A stretch of 64,000 bases of DNA from Engelhardtia mirabilis (GTDB lineage: Bacteria; Planctomycetota; UBA1135; GCA-002686595): the NCBI GenBank assembly GCA_007751255.1, contig CP036296.1, positions 6,634,001 through 6,698,000 on the forward strand. The letters are read 5' to 3'. The notes beneath the pieces were generated by a model. It worked only from the letters and a program-made list of their open reading frames with translations, searched no databases and was not told the origin of the DNA. This document shows, piece by piece, positions 47,235 to 55,523 of this stretch. Position numbers and translations under genes: made by a program. Positions within the stretch are counted from its first letter, which is position 1. Every line of letters starts with the position of its first letter.

Positions 47235-47743
47235 GGACAGGGCGCCTCGATCACGATCGGTCCCCCGTCGTCCTCGCGCTCGACCACCCGCTGGTACTGC
47301 AGGCTGACCTCGCCCGCGACCGACGCGGGATCGATGCCGAGCTCGGCCAAGAGCGGCCGCTCGCCGCACAGGGCGTACTCGAGCAGCGCGCGAAACTCGT
47401 CGCGGCGGCTGGGATCGGAGACGAGCTCAGGTCCCCGGGCCAGGGCCAGTCGGTAGAGGGCGCGCCGCGGCGCCGGCCCGCGCAGGCGCGCGAGGCGCTC
47501 GGCGTCGAGTTCGACCGCCTCGTACTCCCCGTCCTGGCCGCGCCACTGCAGGAAGATCTGACTGACGGTGATCGGAATGCGCTGGTCCCCGAGCCCTGGC
47601 GACCAGCCCGGCGCCGGCGAGGCCCACAGCATGCGGGACCCGTCACCGAACGGCCGCGAGCCGACGAGACTCGCCGCCATCTGCACCACGCCCAGCAGGA
47701 CGAGCAGGACGGCGATGGCGGCGGGTTCGATGGGGCGCTTCAC
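47231..47743 (-). CDS. Anchored hypothetical protein coupled to the HTTM-DCC gene
   Basis: A 170-residue protein with one N-terminal hydrophobic segment (about 8-28, IAVLLVLLGVVQMAASLVG), probably a membrane anchor, and a soluble domain of about 130 residues facing outside. The soluble part has ITVSQIFLQWRGQDGEYEAV and a C-terminal VSLQYQRVVERED. I do not recognise a family. Its four-base ATGA overlap with the HTTM-DCC gene suggests a partner role. Confidence 0.7.
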   Translation of the reverse strand: MKRPIEPAAIAVLLVLLGVVQMAASLVGSRPFGDGSRMLWASPAPGWSPGLGDQRIPITVSQIFLQWRGQDGEYEAVELDAERLARLRGPAPRRALYRLALARGPELVSDPSRRDEFRALLEYALCGERPLLAELGIDPASVAGEVSLQYQRVVEREDDGGPIVIEAPCP

Positions 47744-47950
47744 AGCTCGGATCCCTCGATGGGAGGGGCGACCGCGAGGCTACCCGATGGCGGCCGGGCC
47801 CAGCGGACGGACAGCGAAAGGGAACCCGACGACGGTCCACGTCTCTTGCTTGGCGGGCGTTGGCCCTGCCAGGCCGTTGAGCTGGAGTTCGGCCGCGTCC
47901 ATCGAGCCCAGGACGAGCTGCGCTTCGCGGCGGCGCAGGCGTACCCGAAC

Positions 47951-47992
47951 GGCAGCGGCCCGGCCGCGATCGCTCGTGGCCGGGCCGCTGCC
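47951..47992 (-). terminator. Hairpin after the PilO/GspM-like gene
   Basis: A perfect 15-bp stem, GGCAGCGGCCCGGCC (47951-47965) and its complement (47978-47992), with a 12-base loop. It lies 22 bases after the stop of the minus-strand gene at 48015. No T-run follows, but position and strength fit a transcript end. Confidence 0.55.
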
Positions 47993-48014
47993 CCGCGGGC
48001 CGCGCTCGCGAGGC

Positions 48015-48563
48015 TCAGGCCCCTTCGCGCTCGCGGGTCGTGATCTGCAGCTCGAAGGTCCAGGCGTCCGGCAGCACCTCGTGGGGCTTCAGACGGCGGG
48101 TCGACTCGGGCTTGATGTCGACGTTGGTGACGCGAACCCGGCGGCTGCTCGACTCGAGCAGGTACATGAAGTTCGCGATCTGATCGAGGCTGTAGCTCTT
48201 GTTGGCGGCCCGCGCCGGCTCGATCTTGTAGCGCTTGTCGACGATGCCCTTGGCCGGCTCGAAGTTGGAGAGGGGGTCGATGTCGACCTGGCCCACCCGC
48301 ACGTTGCTGTTGCCGGCGGCACCGCGGATGTATTCCTCCGGGTCCGATTGCCCACCGAGGCCATCACTGGCCACCTGGCGTTCGAGCTCCTTGAGCTGCA
48401 GGGCCTTCTCCTGCAGACCGAGGACCGACTTGGGCGTGATCCGAAGCACCTCCTGCACCTCGGACAAGCGACCTTGCTGCTCGTAGACGAGGTAGCCGAG
48501 CACGGCGCTGCCCACGAAGCTGAGCAGGATCACGATGCGCGAAAAATTCAGTTGGGCGAACAT
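48015..48563 (-). CDS. PilO/GspM-like membrane protein
   Basis: A 182-residue bitopic protein: short cytoplasmic N-terminus, one helix at about 9-27 (IVILLSFVGSAVLGYLVYEQ), a coiled-coil segment (SVLGLQEKALQLKELERQVA) and a periplasmic domain with the ferredoxin-like beta pattern of PilO/GspM proteins (SYSLDQIANFMYLLESSSRR, VRVTNVDIKPES). It directly follows the GspL/PilM-like gene (three-base gap). Together they resemble the inner-membrane assembly platform of a type IV pilus or type II secretion system. The other platform genes are not in the window. Confidence 0.65.
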   Translation of the reverse strand: MFAQLNFSRIVILLSFVGSAVLGYLVYEQQGRLSEVQEVLRITPKSVLGLQEKALQLKELERQVASDGLGGQSDPEEYIRGAAGNSNVRVGQVDIDPLSNFEPAKGIVDKRYKIEPARAANKSYSLDQIANFMYLLESSSRRVRVTNVDIKPESTRRLKPHEVLPDAWTFELQITTREREGA

Positions 48564-48566
48564 GGC

Positions 48567-50315
48567 TCAGTTCTCCAGTGCGGCCTTGGTGGTGTCGACG
48601 AAAATGGTCAGGCCGTTGGCGAAGATGCCGTTGCCCGTGTCGAGCACCGTCGTGGAAGGCCGCTCCAGCTCTTCCTGCAGCCAGACGGAGTTCTCGAGCT
48701 CACGCACGAGGGCCGAGTAGCTGGAGTTGCCGGTCGTGGCCCCGTCGTCGAAGAAGGTCATGTCGAGCACGACCTTGACCCGGTCATCGCGTCCGCCGCG
48801 TCCGGCCAGGTACTCGGACGACGCGCCGCGGATCGAGAAGCGGCCCAGGGTGCCGTCCGCCTCCAGGGCGGAGATCACGTCCAGCACCATGTTGAGGCCA
48901 CTCATGGCGCTCATCGGCTGGGTGATGTCGCGCGACGAGCCGAGCTCTTCCTGCAGGTCCGCCATCTGCTTGTCGAGCAGGCTGCCCAGGCGCAGCAGTT
49001 GGCTGCGATAGTCCCGCCCCTCGAGGTCGCCGGTCTCGGCGAGCTCCTGGACGTACTGGTAAAGCTTGACGTCCTTGAGTTCCTGCTCGCTCGGGCGCAG
49101 GTGCCCCACGTACTCGGTGCCTGGCACGCCGATCATGTAGTTGCGGTTGGCGACCAGCCACAGCTTCACGTCGGCCTCGCGCTTGTCGAGCACGCGGCCG
49201 TTGGTGATGTAGAGCGAGGCCAGGAGCGTCAGGATCAAGAGGCCGAGCACGCCCAGGGGCAGCTCCAGACGCTCGAACTTGCTGGCGTAGGCCAGCTCCT
49301 CGCGCCGCAGGTGCGGCCGGATGTCGCCAGCGCCCAGGCGCCCCAGGGCCGCGCCGTAGGCGATCACCAGCCGCGAGCGGTCGGCGGCCGGCAGGTCGAC
49401 CTGGCCTTCGAGCGGATCGAGCCGGGTCACGGCCACGCCAGCCACGTCGCTGCCGACCAGGCCCGGTACTTCGATGCCGCAGACCAACACCGCGGAGACG
49501 TCGCGGTCGCCCTTCAGCGACGTCATCGTGCGACCGAGTTCCCGGCGCACGCGCTGCAGGATGGCGTCGGCGCGGGCCGCCGGATCCCCCGGCAGCGCGG
49601 CCTCGACGGCGGCGGTCGCATCGCCGCTCGAAGCCGACTCGTCATCCGCGTCACTGACGACGGCGATCGCGGCGGTGGATTGATCGAACTCGCGCAGGTC
49701 GAGGGTCAGGGCCCGCGCGCCCGCCATGCGACCGCCGTCGGCGGTGACCAGGGTCGTGGTACGCGGCCCGAAGTGCACCAGCAGTTGTGCGCCCTCGGCG
49801 TCCAGGACCTCGGCCTGCTCGGCGGCGCGGAACAGGGCGGTGCAGTCGAGCTCCACGTCGAGGGGCTCGAGGCCTGCGCGGGTGGCCAACTCCAGGCGCG
49901 CGGAGATCTCGTCCTTGGGCACCGCGGTGACCAACAGGTGCGACTCGACCGGCGTCGCGTCGAGCACGATGAAGTCGCACACGACCTCGTCGATGTCCCA
50001 CTGCGGAAGCTGATTCTCGACCTCGAACTTCAGGACCTCCTCGATCTTGTCCTTGTCCGCGAAGGGCAGGGAAAGGAAGCGATAGGTCGCCAGGGACGAG
50101 TCCAGGGACAGTCCGACCTCGTCGATCGAGAGCTGCTTGCGGTGGGCCTTGGCCGCGCCTCGCAGGGCGTCACCGACGGCCTCGAGCGAGTCCTCGGCGT
50201 CGGACGGCGCCATGCCGGACAGGCACAGGCGCACCTTGGGCTTCTTGGCGTTGCCGTCGAGCGCGACGAGCTCGAAGCGCCGCTCGGTGAGGTGGATTCC
50301 GCAGGTCTTGGCCAT
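48567..50315 (-). CDS. GspL/PilM-PilN-like inner-membrane assembly protein
   Basis: A 582-residue protein. The N-terminal 330 residues resemble the actin-like cytoplasmic domain of PilM/GspL (GIHLTERRFELVALDG, LATYRFLSLPFADKDKIEEV, VLKFEVENQLPQW). One membrane helix lies at about 353-372 (PLGVLGLLILTLLASLYITN). The rest is a periplasmic PilN/GspL-type domain with a helical stretch around 440-480. It thus corresponds to PilM and PilN joined in one chain, as in GspL. It recruits the assembly ATPase in known systems. With the next gene it forms a two-gene platform unit that ends at a terminator. The start MAKTCG is the first methionine before the domain. Confidence 0.72.
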   Translation of the reverse strand: MAKTCGIHLTERRFELVALDGNAKKPKVRLCLSGMAPSDAEDSLEAVGDALRGAAKAHRKQLSIDEVGLSLDSSLATYRFLSLPFADKDKIEEVLKFEVENQLPQWDIDEVVCDFIVLDATPVESHLLVTAVPKDEISARLELATRAGLEPLDVELDCTALFRAAEQAEVLDAEGAQLLVHFGPRTTTLVTADGGRMAGARALTLDLREFDQSTAAIAVVSDADDESASSGDATAAVEAALPGDPAARADAILQRVRRELGRTMTSLKGDRDVSAVLVCGIEVPGLVGSDVAGVAVTRLDPLEGQVDLPAADRSRLVIAYGAALGRLGAGDIRPHLRREELAYASKFERLELPLGVLGLLILTLLASLYITNGRVLDKREADVKLWLVANRNYMIGVPGTEYVGHLRPSEQELKDVKLYQYVQELAETGDLEGRDYRSQLLRLGSLLDKQMADLQEELGSSRDITQPMSAMSGLNMVLDVISALEADGTLGRFSIRGASSEYLAGRGGRDDRVKVVLDMTFFDDGATTGNSSYSALVRELENSVWLQEELERPSTTVLDTGNGIFANGLTIFVDTTKAALEN

Positions 50316-50353
50316 CGGGAGACGGGTCGGTGTATTGAGTTCGGCCGGCCCTC

Positions 50354-50719
50354 TTAGAGAGCGGCGAAGGGACCCACGAGGGCGTCGAAGCGCTCGCGGT
50401 CGGAGTCTTGGGGCAAGAGGCCGTTGCGGATGCGGTCGTGGCACAGGCGCCCGAGGCGCACGATCTCGTCCTCGAAGGCCCCCAACTGGCGGGAGCGGAC
50501 CTCGTCGAGGGAGCGCTCGTAGTCGATCAGCACGGCGCGCAGGACCAGCACCTGCTCGGCCGAGAGGTCGAACTCACGCTCGAGCCGCACAGCGTAATCG
50601 GAGAAGGGCCCTTCCGGCGCGGCCGGGGGCCGCAGTCCATCGGCGACCAGCACCCCGGCGGGAACGCCGGCCAGGAAGGACACGCCCATGGCGAGCAGGA
50701 TCCACAGCCGCAGGGCCAT
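50354..50719 (-). CDS. Periplasmic CpxP/Spy- or CnrX-like protein
   Basis: A 121-residue protein with an N-terminal membrane anchor or signal (about 4-27, LWILLAMGVSFLAGVPAGVL) and a helical periplasmic domain. The pattern EREFDLSAEQVLVLRAVLID, then a basic helix, then PQDSDRERFDALV resembles the metal-resistance/Spy/CpxP/CnrX group of sensors. It lies directly downstream of an anti-sigma factor gene with a one-base overlap (TGATG). By analogy with CnrYXH it may modulate the sigma/anti-sigma pair in response to an envelope signal; this is inference. Confidence 0.6.
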   Translation of the reverse strand: MALRLWILLAMGVSFLAGVPAGVLVADGLRPPAAPEGPFSDYAVRLEREFDLSAEQVLVLRAVLIDYERSLDEVRSRQLGAFEDEIVRLGRLCHDRIRNGLLPQDSDRERFDALVGPFAAL

Positions 50720-51303
50720 CAGCGACCGCGCTCCGGCCCTTCGATCGGGCTCGCCGCGCCCCCGATCGGAGACGTGCCGTCAGTGGTCGCAGCCGCCGGC
50801 GCGACGTTCGAGTCGAGCATCTTGAGCAGCTCGGGAATCTCGGTCGCCGAGAGGGTCTCGCCGCTCGGCCGGTCACGCAGTCCGATGGCCACCGAGAGGG
50901 CGAAGAGGGCCACGGCGGCCGCCGCGGTCACCAGCAGCAGGAAGTCGCGCAGGCCGAGACCGACCTCTAGCGGGGCCGCATCCTGATCGGGCACGGCCCG
51001 CAGTCGGTGGTCCCAGGCGCCGCCGGCAGGCTCTGGCTCACGCTGGGGCTCACGCTGGGCCTGGGCTCCCTCGAAGGCCATCGCAGCCACCCGCTCGGCG
51101 AAGCCGGGCGGAACCGCAACGGGCGCGACCGCCTCGAACCAGCGGCCCAGGCCCCGCTGACGCGACGCCACCGCCCGGCAGGCCGGGCAGTCCAAGAGGT
51201 GCTGGCGCAGGGGCGCCGCCTGTCCCTCGGTCAGCTCGCCGTCCGCATAACGCGGCAGGAGCTCGAGGGCCCTCTCGCAGTGCAGGTCCATTCGTTCGTT
51301 CAA
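50719..51303 (-). CDS. Zinc-finger anti-sigma factor
   Basis: A 194-residue membrane protein. The N-terminal ZAS-type zinc motif is LRQHLLDCPACRA (HxxxCxxC), and the helix at about 114-136 is FLLLVTAAAAVALFALSVAI, with about 58 residues outside. It should hold the upstream sigma factor at the membrane until signalled. I chose the TTG at 51303, which overlaps the sigma stop (TTGA) and has GAGGAG eight to nine bases upstream; the ATG at 51291 lacks a site at the right distance. Confidence 0.88.
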   Translation of the reverse strand: MNERMDLHCERALELLPRYADGELTEGQAAPLRQHLLDCPACRAVASRQRGLGRWFEAVAPVAVPPGFAERVAAMAFEGAQAQREPQREPEPAGGAWDHRLRAVPDQDAAPLEVGLGLRDFLLLVTAAAAVALFALSVAIGLRDRPSGETLSATEIPELLKMLDSNVAPAAATTDGTSPIGGAASPIEGPERGR

Positions 51304-51983
51304 CTGACGTTCTCCTCGGGCGCCTCGCCGTACTCGGGGTACAGGCGCAGCAGGGCGTCCTTGAAGCGCGCCCTGGCCCGGAACAGACGTGATTCGACGG
51401 TGCCGATGGAGATATCGAGCACCTCGGCGATCTCCAGGTAGCTCTGCTCCTCGAACTCGCGCAGGACCAGGACCGTGCGGAAGATCTCGGGCAGCTCCTC
51501 CAGCACCCGGTGGGTCACCTGGGCGATCTCCTCGCGCGCCATGGCCGCGTCCGGGGCCGGAAGGTTGCCGCCGCCGGCGGGCGCGGCCAGCTCGGGGTCC
51601 TCGACCGCCGTGACCGGGCTGCGACCGCGGCGCTTGAGCATGTCGAGCGCCGTGTTGACAGCGATGCGGTGGATCCAGGTCGAGAAGGACGACTGGAGCT
51701 GGAAGGTCTCCAGCTTGGAGAAGGCCTTCAGGAAGGTCTCCTGGACCACGTCCTCGATCTCCGCGGCGCTCTTGGTGTAGTGCCGCACGAGCGAGAAGAG
51801 CCGCTCGGAATGGCGCTGCACCAGCTCCTGGAAGGCGAGCTGGTCGCCGTCCAGGGTCCGGGTCACGAGGTGGGCGTCGTCGTTCTGCGGCCGGTGCATG
51901 GCTCCGTGGGACCCGTCCGGCCCCCCGGTGAGGGGCGGATACGGTCCCGCAGGGGCGGGTACGAGTCGAAGGGCTGCATTCAC
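51300..51983 (-). CDS. RpoE-type ECF sigma factor
   Basis: An ECF sigma-70 factor of up to 228 residues. Region 2 contains IEDVVQETFLKAFSKLETFQ and FSTWIHRIAVNTALDMLKRR; region 4 contains LPEIFRTVLVLREFEEQSYL with the helix-turn-helix EIAEVLDISIGTVESRLFRA. The GTG at 51983 has GAGG about seven bases upstream; an internal ATG at 51899 gives a 200-residue protein of the usual ECF length, so the N-terminus is open. It heads a three-gene operon with an anti-sigma factor and a periplasmic protein. Confidence 0.93.
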   Translation of the reverse strand: MNAALRLVPAPAGPYPPLTGGPDGSHGAMHRPQNDDAHLVTRTLDGDQLAFQELVQRHSERLFSLVRHYTKSAAEIEDVVQETFLKAFSKLETFQLQSSFSTWIHRIAVNTALDMLKRRGRSPVTAVEDPELAAPAGGGNLPAPDAAMAREEIAQVTHRVLEELPEIFRTVLVLREFEEQSYLEIAEVLDISIGTVESRLFRARARFKDALLRLYPEYGEAPEENVS

Positions 51984-52144
51984 GGCCCACCTCGGACGCC
52001 CGGGGCCCGAGCCTATTCCCGATCGGTCCCCGGTTCGATGGCGGGGGGAGTGGGGAGCCCTTCGGCGGGAAGGCGTGCGGGGCAGGTGGGGGGCCTAAGG
52101 GACTGCGGAGTCATTGCTTAGAGCTCAGGCGTCGAGGCGTCCCT

Positions 52145-52169
52145 GGTAGGCGTTCGTACGGTGCCAGGC
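52145..52169. repeat. Orphan end of the family B palindrome
   Basis: Twenty-five bases identical to the left end of the palindrome at 25343-25473 (its 25344-25368), including GTAGGCGTTCGTACGGTGCC. The rest of the arm and the complementary arm are absent. It lies between the divergent sigma and ParB-like genes. It looks like a truncated element or an attachment/target end. Confidence 0.85.
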
Positions 52170-52244
52170 TCGGGTTGGATTCCCGCCCCTGGCCGACACA
52201 ATGCGGGGCTCCCCATCGCCCACTCGAACCCGGATCACCCCCCC

Positions 52245-53135
52245 GTGCACGTCACCACCGCCAAGCTCGCCGAGATCAAGCTCACCAGCCAGTACCTGCG
52301 CCTCGACACGGACGTCAGCGCGCTCAAGAAGAGCGTCGAGAGCGTGGGCCTGATCCACCCGGTGACGGTCAACCAGGACCGCGAGCTGCTGGCCGGGGCG
52401 CGCCGCTTCCAGGCCGTCCGCGAGCTGGGCTGGGAGGAGCTCCCGGTCCAGGTGGTCGACCGGGACTCCTTGGCCCAGGAGCTGATCTCGATCGACGAGA
52501 ACCTGGTCCGCTCGCCCCTGGGCCCGATCGAGCTGGAGCGCTACCTCAACCGCGGCCGCGAGATCTACGAGGCCCTGCACCCGGACGCGAACAAGGTCGA
52601 CCTGTCCGCCGACGAGCCCACGGCCGAGCAGAAGCTCGAGCGCAGGGAGCAGGAGGCCCAGGACGAGGACTCCTTCGCCGCCGTCACCGCCCAGAAGACC
52701 GGCCTCTCCAAGGCGGTCATCCAGGGCGCGATCAAGCGCGACGCCCTGGCCTCCGACGAGGTCAAGCGCGCGCGCAGCGAGGGCGAGCTGAACGCCACCG
52801 CGACCAACGAGGTGATCAAGCTCGACCGCGAAACCCAGGCCAAGGTCCTGCCCCTGATCGCCGGCAAGACCGCCGCCGAGACGCGCCGCATCGTCGCCGC
52901 CGCGCGGGCGGGCGGCCTCGACGCCGCCGTCGAGGAGAGCGAGCAGGTCGTGCCCTTGCCGCGCGAGTACCGCGAGATGCTCGCGCCCGTGAAGCGCGTC
53001 AACAAATCGATCAGCCGCATCCTGATCGAAGAGCTGCGCTACGAGGGCCCGCAGCAGCGCAAGATCAACAACGAGTTGATGACCTTGAAGAACAATCTCG
53101 TGCAATACTTTCGGATGGTCGGGATCGAGAAGTGA
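52245..53135 (+). CDS. Solitary ParB-like nuclease-domain protein
   Basis: A 296-residue protein with an N-terminal ParB/Srx domain (about 1-90): VTTAKLAEIKLTSQYLRLD, IHPVTVNQDRELLAGARRFQ and AVRELGWEELPVQVVDRDSL, where GARRFQAV corresponds to the GERRxRA box. A helical central part follows, with a KQ-rich C-terminus ending LVQYFRMVGIEK. No ParA ATPase and no parS-like cluster are visible nearby, so it is not an obvious chromosome-partition pair; such lone ParB proteins can bind CTP or act in mobile elements. The frame opens at a GTG inside the repeat at 52161, but the GTG at 52245 immediately before the domain is the likelier start. Confidence 0.78.
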   Translation: MHVTTAKLAEIKLTSQYLRLDTDVSALKKSVESVGLIHPVTVNQDRELLAGARRFQAVRELGWEELPVQVVDRDSLAQELISIDENLVRSPLGPIELERYLNRGREIYEALHPDANKVDLSADEPTAEQKLERREQEAQDEDSFAAVTAQKTGLSKAVIQGAIKRDALASDEVKRARSEGELNATATNEVIKLDRETQAKVLPLIAGKTAAETRRIVAAARAGGLDAAVEESEQVVPLPREYREMLAPVKRVNKSISRILIEELRYEGPQQRKINNELMTLKNNLVQYFRMVGIEK

Positions 53136-53147
53136 GCATCCCAATCG

Positions 53148-53483
53148 ATGCGGCTGGGCGTGCTCGAGAGCCAGAAGCATCCACTTCATCGAATCGGCGG
53201 CGAGGCGACGGCAGTGGCCGGCGCCGCCCTCCTGGATTGCGTCCTCACGGACCAGAATGGCGGCACCGTTTGCGTTACCACGACCCAAGGGGTGGGTAAC
53301 GCGTTCGTTCAGGTTGGACCCTGCGGAGGCAACTCGACGGCAACGATCGTGCCCAGTGGGAGCACGCGGCGAGCCGCAAGCGATTGCCTCGACAACCAGT
53401 ATTGGCTCGTGAAGCCAGTGAATGGGAAGACATGGGGCGATGCAGGCTGCTCCGACCTGGAGGCCTCCGTCTTCGACTGTTAG
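53148..53483 (+). CDS. Small cysteine-rich hypothetical ORF
   Basis: A 111-residue ORF that begins 12 bases after the ParB-like gene. It has seven cysteines, with VCVTTTQGVGNAFVQVGPCG and a C-terminal CSDLEASVFDC. There is no clear signal peptide or ribosome binding site. Local base composition is less GC-rich than the conserved genes. It could be a real secreted peptide or the remnant of a larger gene. I do not recognise it. Confidence 0.35.
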   Translation: MRLGVLESQKHPLHRIGGEATAVAGAALLDCVLTDQNGGTVCVTTTQGVGNAFVQVGPCGGNSTATIVPSGSTRRAASDCLDNQYWLVKPVNGKTWGDAGCSDLEASVFDC

Positions 53484-53523
53484 CACCGACACGCAAGCCA
53501 GATCGCTGCCTGCTGGAACCCGC

Positions 53524-53555
53524 GCCGAACGGCTGGATCGGCCCAGCCGTTCGGC
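53524..53555 (+). terminator. Terminator-like hairpin
   Basis: A perfect 12-bp stem, GCCGAACGGCTG (53524-53535) and its complement (53544-53555), with an 8-base loop and TTCT following. It lies downstream of the ParB-like gene and the small ORF and may end their transcript. Confidence 0.55.
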
Positions 53556-53687
53556 TTCTGCGGCGCACCAACTCGGGCCGTATCGATCCTCCGAGTCTGC
53601 GAGCACTCGATACGGTGGCCGTCAACCGGACCCCGCGCGGTCTCCAAGACCGCTCTGCCTTCATCCCTGCCAATCCGTGACAGCTCG

Positions 53688-54668
53688 ATGAACTCTTCCA
53701 AGCGCCGGCTTGCCACCAGTCTCCTCGCCGTCTCGGCCCCCTGGTCGGCGCTTTGCATCGCAGCCGGTGAGACCTTGCCGACTTCGCCGACGTGGAGGGC
53801 GCCCTACTCCACGGCACAGTCCGCCAACGAACCAGCAGCTTCCGAGCGCGGCGAGCCGCGACTTCCATGGGCCGAAGTCCTCAGGGTGGATCCCGACCCG
53901 GAGGTCGTGACGGACGAAGGCGCACGCGCGCGGATGGTGGCGACCGGTTGGCCTTGGAGGGTGCGCCACCGTGAGAGCGGGGCCGAGCTCTTGCTGGTGC
54001 CGCCGGGCGAGTTCATGCGCGGGTCGCTCGAGGAGAGCGACGAGTACATGCCGGACGAGTACCCGCCGCAGCACATGATCGTCGATCGGCCCTACTACCT
54101 CGCAAGGACGGAGCTGACCCGGGCCCAATGGCTCGCGGTGATGGAGCCCGGCCCGGAGAGTTGGGGTGAGAACGACGGCGACAAGCCAGCCACCGACGTG
54201 ACGTTCGACCAGATCCAGGAGTTCCTCGGCCAGAGCGGGCTAGGACTGCCCAGGAACTCGGAGTGGGAGTACGCCTGCCGCGCAGGGACGACCGGGCAGC
54301 GCTATGGCCCGATCGACGAGATCGCTTGGTACAGCGACAACTCGACGGAGCCCATGCCAGTAGGCCTCCTGAAGCCCAACGCTTGGGGCTTCTACGACAC
54401 CATCGGAAATGTCTGGGAGTTCACCAGCACCTTCCAACAAGACCTACGCCGCTATTGGACGAAAGAGCCGCAGACGGTCATCGCTGAAGACGAGATTCAG
54501 AGCCTGAAGCGCAGCATTCGGGGCGGGGGGGGAGGCTTGCAGCCGATCGACATGCGGGCGCCCTACTGTCTGGGACAGTTCCCCGACCGGGCGAGGAACT
54601 CCGTCGGACTTCGTGCAGCCTTCCACCTTCCGAATGCGACCGTTACAGGCGGCGAGTCGGACGGTTGA
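53688..54668 (+). CDS. Exported FGE-sulfatase-domain protein
   Basis: A 326-residue protein with a signal-like N-terminus (RRLATSLLAVSAPWSALCIA) and an FGE/SUMF1-type domain from about 85: LLLVPPGEFMRGSLEESDEY, YYLARTELTRAQWLAVM, LPRNSEWEYACRAGTTGQRY and WGFYDTIGNVWEFTS. The C-terminal Arg-Gly motif is altered to RGGGGGLQPIDMRAPYC. It has one cysteine there, not the pair that active formylglycine-generating enzymes need, so sulfatase maturation is unlikely. It may bind a partner or polysaccharide. The next 250 bases contain no gene I can support. Confidence 0.8.
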   Translation: MNSSKRRLATSLLAVSAPWSALCIAAGETLPTSPTWRAPYSTAQSANEPAASERGEPRLPWAEVLRVDPDPEVVTDEGARARMVATGWPWRVRHRESGAELLLVPPGEFMRGSLEESDEYMPDEYPPQHMIVDRPYYLARTELTRAQWLAVMEPGPESWGENDGDKPATDVTFDQIQEFLGQSGLGLPRNSEWEYACRAGTTGQRYGPIDEIAWYSDNSTEPMPVGLLKPNAWGFYDTIGNVWEFTSTFQQDLRRYWTKEPQTVIAEDEIQSLKRSIRGGGGGLQPIDMRAPYCLGQFPDRARNSVGLRAAFHLPNATVTGGESDG

Positions 54669-54920
54669 GGCTCGCCTCCGTGGGCGCCTCACCCTGAGAA
54701 CTGGCGGCTGCTCGGAAGACGAAGCATGCCCTTGCTCTTGGCTCGTCGGCAAACCGCGACGCGCGCGGACTGGCTCGGGTTGGCCGCTACTCGGCTCGAG
54801 CACCATGTTTCCCCACCCGCGGCTGTCGCGTGCCAACGATCAGGTCACGTGCCAACCATCCGAAGGTGAAGGCCTTGCCTCCCGTGTTCGTGCTGCGCGT
54901 CTGGATGGCCGCACTCGTAG

Positions 54921-55523
54921 ATGATCTCGAACAGACCTCGTCCCACCGTGTTGCTGGCTCTGATCACCCTGTGCGCCGTCGCGGTGATCTGGGCTCTGCG
55001 CTCGCAGTTCGCCGAGTCCCCTGCGGCTTTTCGGACCGCTGATCCGGGCCACGCGGAATTGGCGGACGAGTTGGCTCGCGGGGCTCCGCTACCGGATCCG
55101 ATCGACGGGGTGGATCGCCGCGAGGCCCGCCAGGCGCCGGCCAAGGCGGAGGCCACGGGTTTGATGGCCGCAGAGGTGCAGCTCCGCTCCTCCCACGACC
55201 TCCCCATCGACTTGGCGATGTGGTGGCCGGGAACGACCGACGATCGCGAAGCCGGGCGGTGGATCGCCGGGCCCGGGATCCGCCGGGCGGCGGGCCCGCC
55301 GAGCGCGGGCTCGCGGTTCGTCGTCAGCGAGCGCCCCTCCTGCCAGGAGGCTGTGGGTCACTTGCCGGTTCAGGTCGGCGTCGGCGACCGCGACCTCGAG
55401 GCCACGGTGGACCAACTCCTCGAGTGCATCTCGGCCGGTGCGCGCTACCGCGTGGTCGGATGCCACCACAACCTCCCGGCGCCCCTTCGAGAGGTGGTCG
55501 AGCGCGAGCTCTGCTCGGCCTAG
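54921..55523 (+). CDS. Anchored protein, N-terminal part, ended by an in-frame TAG
   Basis: A 200-residue ORF with a membrane anchor near the N-terminus (about 8-27, TVLLALITLCAVAVIWALRS) and an extracytoplasmic region (for example DRDLEATVDQLLECISAGAR). It stops at TAG 55521-55523, but the same frame continues open for a further 476 codons with normal coding composition. It is therefore probably the first third of a 676-residue gene broken by one nonsense base, unless the amber codon is read through. The intact region shows distant likeness to the anchored protein at 61479-63185. I do not recognise a function. Confidence 0.6.
   Translation: MISNRPRPTVLLALITLCAVAVIWALRSQFAESPAAFRTADPGHAELADELARGAPLPDPIDGVDRREARQAPAKAEATGLMAAEVQLRSSHDLPIDLAMWWPGTTDDREAGRWIAGPGIRRAAGPPSAGSRFVVSERPSCQEAVGHLPVQVGVGDRDLEATVDQLLECISAGARYRVVGCHHNLPAPLREVVERELCSA

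Noticed and set aside
53688-54668. A sulfatase-maturing formylglycine-generating enzyme for the sulfatase at 36499
   Set aside because: The FGE-like domain lacks the active-site cysteine pair; only one Cys is present in the corresponding region.
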